Assembly: GCA_937941745.1 (NCBI GenBank)
Contig: CALDGV010000429.1
Coordinates: 1 to 13,235 of the forward strand
Direction of reading: 5' to 3'
From: an uncultured Prosthecobacter sp.
GTDB lineage: Bacteria > Verrucomicrobiota > Verrucomicrobiia > Verrucomicrobiales > Verrucomicrobiaceae
Length of the DNA stretch: 13,235 nt
Below, one piece after another: positions 1 to 6,219 of this stretch. The position numbers and the translations under genes are program-made. Within the stretch, counting starts at the first letter, position 1, and the number at the start of each line of letters is the position of its first letter. A model generated the notes under the pieces. The model saw nothing but the letters and a program-made list of their open reading frames with translations, searched no databases and was not told where the DNA came from.

Positions 1-877
1 AAGCACTGCCGGCGAAATGAGCCTCAAGATTCTGCACGACCAGACGCCCCATCTCGCGGCGGGTTTCGTGGGTGGCGCTGCCGACGTGCGGAAGCAGCAC
101 GGCACGTTCACAGGCGATCAATTCTGCCGGCACCTGAGGTTCGTTTTCGAACACATCGAGGCCCGCGGCCCGGATGACTTTGTTTTGCAGGGCATGGATC
201 AGCGCTGACTCATCCACCACCGATCCACGGGCGATGTTGATGAGCGTGCCTTCCGGACCGAGTGCGGCCAGCACTTCCGCATTCACCAGATGCAGCGTGC
301 CTGCCCCCCCGGGACATGCGACCACGAGAAAATCCGAGCTGCGCGCCAGCTCGATCAGATCAGCGGAATACCTCCACGGCACCTCCTGCGGCTGGCGGCC
401 ATGATAAGCGATCTGCATGCCATGAGCGGCCAGCCGCTGTGCAATCGCCTTGCCGATGCGGCCAAGACCGAGGATGCCTGCCACCTTGCCGCGCAGCGCA
501 TGGGCGAGGGGAAAGGCACTGCGGGTCCAGTCTCCCGCACGCGTGAAGCGCTCGGCCTCCGCCAGCCGTCGGCTGGTCATCAAGACCAGTGCGGTGGCGA
601 TGTCTGCCACGTCATCGGTGAGGACATCCGGCGTGTTGGTGACTCGGATACCGCGAGCGCGGCAGAGATCGAGAGGCACGCCATCATAACCGACGCCGAA
701 GACGCTGATGATCTCAAGCGAAGGAAGGGAGGCCATGAGAGACTCGCTCACCGTAAACCCACCGGGCACCACCATGCCTCGAACCTGCGCGTGAGGTTCC
801 ACAAGGCAGTCGTAGGCCTTTTCCAAAGGCTGGCGGAGGAAGTCCGGAAGGGAGACGGGCAGGTAGAGGGAGGCCAT
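1..877 (-). CDS. D-isomer-specific 2-hydroxyacid dehydrogenase, C-terminus cut by window edge
   Basis: This reading frame runs from an ATG at 877 to the window edge without a stop, giving 292 residues; the last few residues and the stop lie outside. The family reversibly reduces 2-keto acids such as glyoxylate, hydroxypyruvate or hydroxyphenylpyruvate to D-2-hydroxy acids with NAD(P)H in the cytoplasm. The dinucleotide motif GLGRIG is at residues 137-142. The three catalytic residues are visible: Arg217 in NIARGSVVDE, Glu246 in DVFENEP and His264 in LLPHVGSATH. Arg161, just after the second Rossmann strand (AYHGRQ), suggests NADP(H) preference by analogy with hydroxypyruvate/hydroxyphenylpyruvate reductases; this is inference. 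The start lies 18 bp after the stop of the response regulator, so the two are probably co-transcribed. No good ribosome site is seen; AAAAGG sits about 15 bases upstream. The exact substrate cannot be assigned. Confidence 0.93.
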   Translation of the reverse strand, partial: MASLYLPVSLPDFLRQPLEKAYDCLVEPHAQVRGMVVPGGFTVSESLMASLPSLEIISVFGVGYDGVPLDLCRARGIRVTNTPDVLTDDVADIATALVLMTSRRLAEAERFTRAGDWTRSAFPLAHALRGKVAGILGLGRIGKAIAQRLAAHGMQIAYHGRQPQEVPWRYSADLIELARSSDFLVVACPGGAGTLHLVNAEVLAALGPEGTLINIARGSVVDESALIHALQNKVIRAAGLDVFENEPQVPAELIACERAVLLPHVGSATHETRREMGRLVVQNLEAHFAGSA

Positions 878-895
878 GAGACAGATTGAAACCTT

Positions 896-2326
896 TTATG
901 AAGCAGGTTTGGAGCGCTTGCGGTGCTTCCGCACCATGCCCATCTGCTTCAGCTTCCGCTGAAGGCTGCGGCGGCTCATGTTGAGCAGTTCCGCCGCTTC
1001 GCTGCGGTTGTTTCCAGCGCGCTCCAAGGCTTCCAGGATGAGCTGCTTCTCCATCTCGTGGATGTCGAGCGGTGCCTTTTCCGGAGGAGCTTCGCCTGCT
1101 GCAACAGGCTTGTCTCCTGGCAGCACTGGAACCCGCCAGCCGAGCCCGCCGGGGCGCGTGAGGTAGGCAGGCAGATGCTTGGCCATCACGCGGCTTGTGT
1201 TGCTCATGACCACGCCATGCTCGATCGCAGCCCGCAGCTCGCGCACGTTGCCAGGCCAGTCATACTGCATCAGCACAGGCAGCGCGTCCTCGCCAAGCGG
1301 CTTGTAGCTCTTGCCATTGGCGGTGGCCAGCTCCTTCAGGAAATGATCTGCGAGGATGGCAATGTCCCCCTTCCGGGTGCGCAGCGGCGGCATGTGGATG
1401 GTGACCACGCGCAGCCGCCAGTAGAGGTCTTCGCGGAATTTCCCTTCCTCCACCATCTTCGCCAGGTCCTTGTTGGTGGCGGCGATGACACGCACATCCA
1501 CTTTGATGGGCTTTGCGCCGCCCACACGCTCGATGGTCTGCTCTCCCAGAGCACGAAGCAGCTTCACCTGAGTGTTGGCATCGATCTCGCCGATCTCATC
1601 CAGGAAGAGCGTGCCGCCGTCCGCCAGCTCGAAACGCCCGATGCGCCGGTCCTGCGCGCCGGTGAATGCTCCTTTCTCGTGTCCAAAGAGCTCACTCTCC
1701 AGGATCTGCGGCGACAGCGCCGCGCAGTGCACGGTGATCAGCTTCGCCTTGGGGCGCCCGCTGAGGTTATGGACCGCCCTGGCCACCAGTTCCTTGCCCG
1801 TGCCACTTTCACCTTCGATCAGCACGGTGGCACGCGTCGGCGCCACCTGTTCGATGGTCTGCAGGATGGGCTTGAGGGCATCCGCCTGGCCCAGGATGCC
1901 CTCGACGCTGAACTTCTGCTCCACCTGCTGCTTCAGGACCTTGTTCTCCTGCTCCAGGCTACGGCTGCGCAGGGCACGTTTGATCAGCAGCTCCACCTCA
2001 TCGAGGTTGAGCGGCTTGGTGACAAAGTGGTATGCCCCCCGGCGCATGGCCTCCACGGCGGTGTCCACGCTGCCATAGGCGGTCATCATGATGCAGACCG
2101 GCGGCTTCGGAAGCGCCAGGGCCTGTTCCAGCAGCTTCATGCCATCATCCTCACCCAGGCGGAGGTCGGTGAGCATGACGTCGATGGGGTCATTTTTCAG
2201 GTACTCCATCGCCTCGGCGGCGTTCGAGGCCACATAACAGTCGAAATCATCCTCCAGAGAGAGGCGCAGCCCATCACGGGTGTGCTTCTCGTCATCAACG
2301 ATGAGAACGGTGGCTGGATCGGTCAT
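896..2326 (-). CDS. NtrC-family sigma-54-dependent response regulator
   Basis: This 476-residue protein has the full NtrC layout. The receiver domain (about 5-120) carries the acidic pair D11/D12, phospho-acceptor Asp54 in MLTDLRL, Thr82 and Lys104. The AAA+ domain (about 143-375) has Walker A GESGTGKE at 172-179, the sigma-54 contact loop GAFTGA at 219-224, Walker B with LFLDEIGE at 240-247, and WPGNVREL at 357-364. A Fis-type helix-turn-helix follows at about 434-463 (NNRSEAAELLNMSRRSLQRK), then a basic tail rich in Lys and Arg. An intact GAFTGA loop means it should activate sigma-54 RNA polymerase, not merely bind DNA. The kinase gene lies upstream on the same strand, 131 bp away, and is the obvious partner. 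The target promoters are unknown; I saw no clear TGGC-N8-TTGC sigma-54 site here. The ATG lacks a recognisable Shine-Dalgarno sequence. Confidence 0.97.
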   Translation of the reverse strand: MTDPATVLIVDDEKHTRDGLRLSLEDDFDCYVASNAAEAMEYLKNDPIDVMLTDLRLGEDDGMKLLEQALALPKPPVCIMMTAYGSVDTAVEAMRRGAYHFVTKPLNLDEVELLIKRALRSRSLEQENKVLKQQVEQKFSVEGILGQADALKPILQTIEQVAPTRATVLIEGESGTGKELVARAVHNLSGRPKAKLITVHCAALSPQILESELFGHEKGAFTGAQDRRIGRFELADGGTLFLDEIGEIDANTQVKLLRALGEQTIERVGGAKPIKVDVRVIAATNKDLAKMVEEGKFREDLYWRLRVVTIHMPPLRTRKGDIAILADHFLKELATANGKSYKPLGEDALPVLMQYDWPGNVRELRAAIEHGVVMSNTSRVMAKHLPAYLTRPGGLGWRVPVLPGDKPVAAGEAPPEKAPLDIHEMEKQLILEALERAGNNRSEAAELLNMSRRSLQRKLKQMGMVRKHRKRSKPAS

Positions 2327-2441
2327 GGTTCAGGTGCCAGATAAACGACGGGAAAGGTCACTTGGGTTATCCATCTCTAGCGGGGATGACAATGAAGAAA
2401 AGACCGTTCATCGCTTCAGCCCAGCCAATCCTGCCCCCAGG

Positions 2442-2456
2442 TTCGGAGTCTCCGAA
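2442..2456 (-). other. Small hairpin just after the kinase stop codon
   Basis: TTCGGA and TCCGAA form a perfect 6-bp stem around a 3-base loop, one base after the TAG stop of the kinase gene. No U-run follows on the minus strand, so it is not a classical intrinsic terminator. It could slow 3' decay or reduce read-through into the regulator 131 bp downstream. The stem is short enough to be chance. Confidence 0.3.
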
Positions 2457-2457
2457 G

Positions 2458-3624
2458 CTACTCGATCCCGGGTGATTCGTGCACGTCCTCCCCTTCCCCC
2501 AGCAGCCTGACCCTGCGTTCCACCAGGGGCAGCCAGAGGCTGACGCGGGTTCCCAGTCCGACCCTGGACTCAATGTCGATCTCACCGCCATGCTCGCGAA
2601 TGATGCGGCGGACAATGAGAAGACCGAGGCCTGTGCCCGTAGGCCGGGTGGTGGAAAAGGGCTGGAACAGCTTGCCCATCTGTTCCGGGCTGATGCCCTT
2701 GCCGGTGTCTTCAAAGCTCAGACGCACCTCAAAATCCGTGTAGCTGCCAATGATGGTCAGTGTGCCCCCCTTGGGCATGGCCTGGGCCGCATTGCGGATG
2801 AGGTTGTACATGGCCTGCTTCATCTGGTCCGGGTCCAGCGGCATCGCAGGCATGTCTGCACGCAGGTCGAGCTTCACCTTGACCTTCGCCTGATCGAGCT
2901 CCGGCTTCAGGAAACGGACGCTCTCCTCCACCAGGTCGGCAATCTTGCTGCGCTGAAGCTGCGGTTTCGTGGGCCGGATGGCGGCCAGGAACTGGCTGAT
3001 GATGGTGTCCATCCGCTTGATCTCGCCCGTGGCGATGTCGAGGTGCTCGCGCAGGCCATCACCGGACTTGCCCATTTTTTTCAGCCGGCGCTCCAGCAGC
3101 TGCAGATGAATGGTCAGGGAGTTCAGCGGGTTGCCCAGCTCATGGGCAACACCGGCGGCGAGCAGGGTGAAGGCGTTGAGACGTTCGCTCTCAAGCTGCT
3201 GCTCGGTGCGCTTCCGGGTCTCGGTAACGTCGCGGATGAGCATGACGAATCCGAGCGGCTGGTCGTCGTCGATGCTGGTGATGTAGAAATTCAGGTAGCG
3301 GTTCTCGGGATAGAAAAACTCCAGGTCGCGGCTGACCACGGTGCCGGGCTTGAGCAGTTCATTCCAGTCCAGGCCGCGCATGCCCTGGGTGAGCTTCTGG
3401 CCGATGACCTGCTCCGCCTGGAGGCCAAAGAAGGTGCAGGCAGCCTGGTTCACGTAGGTGACCGCGCCCAGCGGATCGAGGAGGATCACGCCTTCCTGCA
3501 GGGTCTGGAAGACCTTTTCCAGGAAGCCCTTCTCATTCATGAGTTCGAGCAGCACGCTCTGCACCTCACCCGGCTCCAGGCGGTCCATGCGTTTGATGAG
3601 CTTGTCGATGAAAGCGGATCTCAT
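2458..3624 (-). CDS. Cytoplasmic PAS-domain sensor histidine kinase (NtrB-like)
   Basis: The protein has 388 residues from the chosen start. After a short helical N-terminus comes a PAS domain (about 33-136: QTLQEGVILLD, YVNQAA, ending FVMLIRDVTE). The dimerisation/phosphotransfer helix has His161 in AAGVAHELGNPLNSL. The ATPase domain has the N box NLIRNAAQA (Asn278), G1 DTGKGI at 306-311, F box LFQPF at 319-323 and G2 GTGLGL at 330-335. There is no membrane helix or signal peptide, so it should sense an internal ligand or redox state through PAS, as NtrB-type kinases do. It presumably phosphorylates Asp54 of the regulator encoded next. An upstream start in the same frame at 3834 exists but would run over the start of the divergent lipoprotein gene, and its extra 70 residues look non-coding. 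No clear ribosome site precedes the ATG at 3624. Confidence 0.95.
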   Translation of the reverse strand: MRSAFIDKLIKRMDRLEPGEVQSVLLELMNEKGFLEKVFQTLQEGVILLDPLGAVTYVNQAACTFFGLQAEQVIGQKLTQGMRGLDWNELLKPGTVVSRDLEFFYPENRYLNFYITSIDDDQPLGFVMLIRDVTETRKRTEQQLESERLNAFTLLAAGVAHELGNPLNSLTIHLQLLERRLKKMGKSGDGLREHLDIATGEIKRMDTIISQFLAAIRPTKPQLQRSKIADLVEESVRFLKPELDQAKVKVKLDLRADMPAMPLDPDQMKQAMYNLIRNAAQAMPKGGTLTIIGSYTDFEVRLSFEDTGKGISPEQMGKLFQPFSTTRPTGTGLGLLIVRRIIREHGGEIDIESRVGLGTRVSLWLPLVERRVRLLGEGEDVHESPGIE

Positions 3625-3641
3625 GGGTTCACTGCGGCCTG

Positions 3642-3671
3642 GATACAGCAACAGGGCAAGCGGAGTGTCAA
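3642..3671 (-). promoter_or_regulatory. Possible sigma-70 promoter for the kinase gene
   Basis: On the minus strand a perfect TTGACA (3671-3666) is followed after 18 bases by TGTATC (3647-3642), preceded by TG three bases upstream like an extended -10. The -10 matches consensus at only three of six positions. The predicted transcript start would leave a leader of only about ten bases before the ATG at 3624. It lies in the 139-bp divergent gap with the lipoprotein gene. This is a sequence match only. Confidence 0.27.
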
Positions 3672-3763
3672 ACTGGCAGGAAGCAGTGGACAGCAGAGGG
3701 GCGGTGCGGCATTCTTCGCGCTTCTTTTTGGCCCAGATTCCTGCTCCTGCTATCGAGACGCTC

Positions 3764-4372
3764 ATGCCCCGAATGCTTTTCCGCCATCTCATCCTGACCG
3801 CCCTGGCCGGTGTCCTCGCATCGTGTGTGAACACCCGTGCTCCCCGCGGCCAGACTCAGTATCTGGAGGCTTTCGACCCGGCCGCCGTTCCTCACTCCGC
3901 CCTCTACAATCAGGACCTGGTCTCCTACTGGGATGGCGATGGCATGGCCGGCTCGCCCAGCATTGTCATCGATCTCAGCGATCAAAAGGCCTATTTTTAC
4001 AAGGGGGGCCACCTCGCCGGGGTTTCCGCCCTCTCCACGGGCGACGAGAAACACCCGACCATCACCGGGAACTTCAAGATAATTCAGAAGGATCAGTGGC
4101 ATAAATCCAACCTCTACGGTGACTTTGTGGACGCCTACGGCAACGTCGTCGTGGCCAACATTGACGTGACCAAGGACAAGCCGCCAGCCGGCACGCGGTT
4201 TGAAGGTTCGAAGATGCACCATTTCATGCGCTTCCACGGTGGCACCGGCATGCACGAAGGCTTCCTGCCCGGCTACCCAGCCAGCCATGGCTGCGTGCGC
4301 ATGCCCGCCCACATGGCGGCCATCTTCTACAACAACGTGACCACCGGCACCCCAGTGACCGTGCGGCCTTAA
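3764..4372 (+). CDS. L,D-transpeptidase (YkuD fold) lipoprotein
   Basis: This 202-residue protein begins with a lipoprotein signal: basic MPRMLFRH, a hydrophobic stretch and lipobox LASC with Cys21 as the lipidated residue. It should be anchored in the outer or inner membrane, facing the periplasm. The YkuD domain spans about residues 64-202 (SPSIVIDLSDQKAYFY at its start). It carries His158 in RFHGGTG and the catalytic motif SHGCVRM with Cys177, His175 and Arg179. Such enzymes make 3-3 peptidoglycan cross-links, attach lipoproteins to meso-DAP, or cleave such bonds; which applies here cannot be told. No LysM or other wall-binding domain is present. The start at 3764 is chosen because it yields the lipoprotein signal; the frame is open further upstream. 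The rhodanese gene follows after 16 bp. Confidence 0.95.
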   Translation: MPRMLFRHLILTALAGVLASCVNTRAPRGQTQYLEAFDPAAVPHSALYNQDLVSYWDGDGMAGSPSIVIDLSDQKAYFYKGGHLAGVSALSTGDEKHPTITGNFKIIQKDQWHKSNLYGDFVDAYGNVVVANIDVTKDKPPAGTRFEGSKMHHFMRFHGGTGMHEGFLPGYPASHGCVRMPAHMAAIFYNNVTTGTPVTVRP

Positions 4373-4388
4373 CAAGACTCCGTCCACC

Positions 4389-4727
4389 ATGAGCGAACTG
4401 CCTCTCGAAGTCAGTGTGGATGACGTGAACTACCTCCTCGGACGCCCAGGAGAACGCCCCCGCATGGTGGACTGCCGCGAGCAGGATGAATGGCAGGTCT
4501 GCCGGATCGAGGGCGCTGAACTCGTTCCCCTCTCCCAGTTTGGCGAACTGGCACCCCAGAGGTTCAAGGATCTGAACCAGCACATCGTCATCTACTGCCA
4601 TCATGGCATGCGGAGCCTGCGCGCCACCTCCTGGCTGCGTCAGCATGGCTTCCGGAACGTGCAATCCATGCGCGGAGGCATTGATGCCTGGTCGGAACTC
4701 GTGGATCCGGCGGTGCCAAGATACTGA
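4389..4727 (+). CDS. Single-domain rhodanese (sulfurtransferase)
   Basis: This is a 112-residue cytoplasmic protein made of one rhodanese domain, with no signal peptide. The N-terminal part has the VDCREQDEW element (27-35) and the EGAELVPLSQF strand. The active-site loop is C70-H-H-G-M-R-S, matching the CxxGxRS loop that carries a persulfide on the cysteine. The C-terminal MRGGIDAWSE is also typical. Single-domain rhodaneses move sulfane sulfur to acceptors such as cyanide, thiols or sulfur-carrier proteins; the acceptor is not evident. It sits 16 bp after the L,D-transpeptidase, and its TGA overlaps the ribosome site of the next gene. The three genes are therefore probably one operon, although a functional link between them is not obvious. 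Confidence 0.95.
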   Translation: MSELPLEVSVDDVNYLLGRPGERPRMVDCREQDEWQVCRIEGAELVPLSQFGELAPQRFKDLNQHIVIYCHHGMRSLRATSWLRQHGFRNVQSMRGGIDAWSELVDPAVPRY

Positions 4728-4730
4728 GGA
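4726..4730 (+). promoter_or_regulatory. Ribosome binding site GAGGA overlapping the rhodanese stop
   Basis: GAGGA begins inside the TGA stop of the rhodanese gene and ends four bases before the ATG at 4735. This favours 4735 as the start of the next gene and suggests translational coupling. A second in-frame ATG at 4768 has no such site. The spacing of four bases is slightly short but workable. Confidence 0.6.
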
Positions 4731-4734
4731 CGTG

Positions 4735-6192
4735 ATGGATGACAGCGCAGTGGCCCGTAATGGCCTCATGCGTCTTCTTCCCCTCCTGCTGCTCGTCTTC
4801 TCCTGCACCCTTCATTGCGCCCAGGCAGGGCTTCGTGCCGGTGCTGCCACAAGCAACATCACTCCCGAACTCGGCGGCGAGGTCGTCGGCGGCTTCGCCC
4901 CCTACCCCGCTGAGCACATCCACGATGAGCTGCATGCCCGCTGCCTGGTCCTGGATGATGGAAAGACCAAGCTCGCCCTCGTGGTCTGTGATCTCCTGGG
5001 CCTTCATCGCAGCCTTTCCGTGAAGGCACGGCAGCTCATCGAGGCCGAGGCAGGCATCCCAGCGGCAAATGTCCTCATCTCCGGCACCCACACCCACTCC
5101 GCTGTGAATGCCATCGGCGGCAATCCCCGCCAGTACGTGTCTGACATGGAGCTGACGCCCTACCAGATCTTTGTCGCCAGGCGCATTGCCGATGGCGTGC
5201 GACGTGCCGCAAACCTGCTGAGGCCTGCCGAAATCGGCTTTGGCACGGTGGATGTGCCTGAGCATGTGCACATCCGCCGCTGGTTCCTCAAGGAAGGCCA
5301 GATGCCCCCCAATCCCTTCGGCAAGATCGACAAGGTCAAGATGAACCCTGGCGCAGCCAACCCGGCCCTGGTCGAGCCCGCAGGCACTCCCGATCCTCGG
5401 GTCTCCTTCATCGCCCTGCGTGAGGTGGGCGGACGCATGATCTCCGTGCTCTCCGCCTATTCGCTGCACTACGTCGGCGGCGTGCGGGGCGCAGACATCT
5501 CCGCCGACTACTACGGTGTGTATGCGGAAGCCCTCAAAAAGCTCCAGACTGGCGGCGATGCCTACCCGCCTTTCGTCGGCATGATGGCAAACGGCACCAG
5601 CGGTGACGCCAACAACATCAATTTCCGCATCGCACAGCCGCGCAAGGCTCCCTACGAGCAGATGCGCCATGTGGCCGAGGATCTCGCCAGCAAGGTGAAC
5701 CAGGCGCTCGCCCAGGTGCAGTGGCAGTCGGAGGCACCGCTCGCCGCACGCTACCGCGAACTCGACAATATCCAGTGGCGCAAAATCCCCGAAGACCTCA
5801 TCGCCTGGGCCAAGGAGACCGAAGCGAATGCACCGCGCATTCAGGGTGGCAAGACCATGCTTCCCCTCGCCTACGCTGGCCGTGTGCAGCGGCTGGCCCA
5901 GGCAAGCCCGCAGACCAAGGCACCCGTGCAGATCCTGCGCATTGGCGATGTCTGCATCGGCACCACTCCCTGCGAGACCTTCGCCGAAACCGGCCGTGAA
6001 TTCCGCGAGCGCAGCCCCTTCAAGAAAAGCTTCATGATCGAACTGGCCCACGGCTACTACGGCTACATGCCTACACCGCGCCACTTCGAGCTGGGTGGCT
6101 ACGAAACCTGGCCCGGCACCAACAACCTCGAGCCTCAGGCCTCGGTGAAGATGATGGATGCCCTGCTCGAGATGGCGTCAGAGGTGAAGTGA
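4735..6192 (+). CDS. Secreted neutral/alkaline ceramidase-family hydrolase
   Basis: This 485-residue protein starts with a signal peptide (hydrophobic MRLLPLLLLVFSC, residues 12-24, cleavage likely near AQA-G). The mature N-terminus has the family signature GAATSNITPELGG. The expected zinc ligands can be placed: His119/His121 in GTHTHSA, His245 in YSLHYVGG, Glu414 in TPCETF and a Tyr in HGYYGYMP (441-444). Members of this family (neutral ceramidase, PF04734) are zinc amidases acting on N-acyl sphingoid lipids outside the cytoplasm. The segment matching the ceramidase nucleophile motif (GDVSPN) reads NGTSGDANNINF at 286-297, so the usual serine is replaced by Asn. The real substrate may therefore not be ceramide. 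PVC genomes carry many proteins of this family with unknown substrates. The length is short compared with full ceramidases (about 650 or more residues), as the C-terminal immunoglobulin-like domain is absent. Confidence 0.88.
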   Translation: MDDSAVARNGLMRLLPLLLLVFSCTLHCAQAGLRAGAATSNITPELGGEVVGGFAPYPAEHIHDELHARCLVLDDGKTKLALVVCDLLGLHRSLSVKARQLIEAEAGIPAANVLISGTHTHSAVNAIGGNPRQYVSDMELTPYQIFVARRIADGVRRAANLLRPAEIGFGTVDVPEHVHIRRWFLKEGQMPPNPFGKIDKVKMNPGAANPALVEPAGTPDPRVSFIALREVGGRMISVLSAYSLHYVGGVRGADISADYYGVYAEALKKLQTGGDAYPPFVGMMANGTSGDANNINFRIAQPRKAPYEQMRHVAEDLASKVNQALAQVQWQSEAPLAARYRELDNIQWRKIPEDLIAWAKETEANAPRIQGGKTMLPLAYAGRVQRLAQASPQTKAPVQILRIGDVCIGTTPCETFAETGREFRERSPFKKSFMIELAHGYYGYMPTPRHFELGGYETWPGTNNLEPQASVKMMDALLEMASEVK

Positions 6193-6219
6193 GTTCCCCG
6201 AGAGGCTCACCACACGATT

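Noticed and set aside
923..2344. Long open frame (473 residues) antisense to the response regulator
   Set aside because: It mirrors the regulator gene, as often happens in high-GC DNA, and its His/Leu/Gln-rich translation shows no domain; the minus-strand protein has every NtrC motif.
3672..3690. TGGCAGGAAGCAG as a sigma-54 promoter upstream of the kinase or lipoprotein gene
   Set aside because: It lacks the TTGC element at the required distance.
3625..3834. N-terminal extension of the kinase to 3834
   Set aside because: The extra sequence would overlap the start of the divergent lipoprotein gene, includes the possible promoter, and looks non-coding.
2479..4104. 541-residue open frame antisense to the kinase and overlapping the lipoprotein gene
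   Set aside because: It has low-complexity composition, no motif, and conflicts with two well-supported genes.
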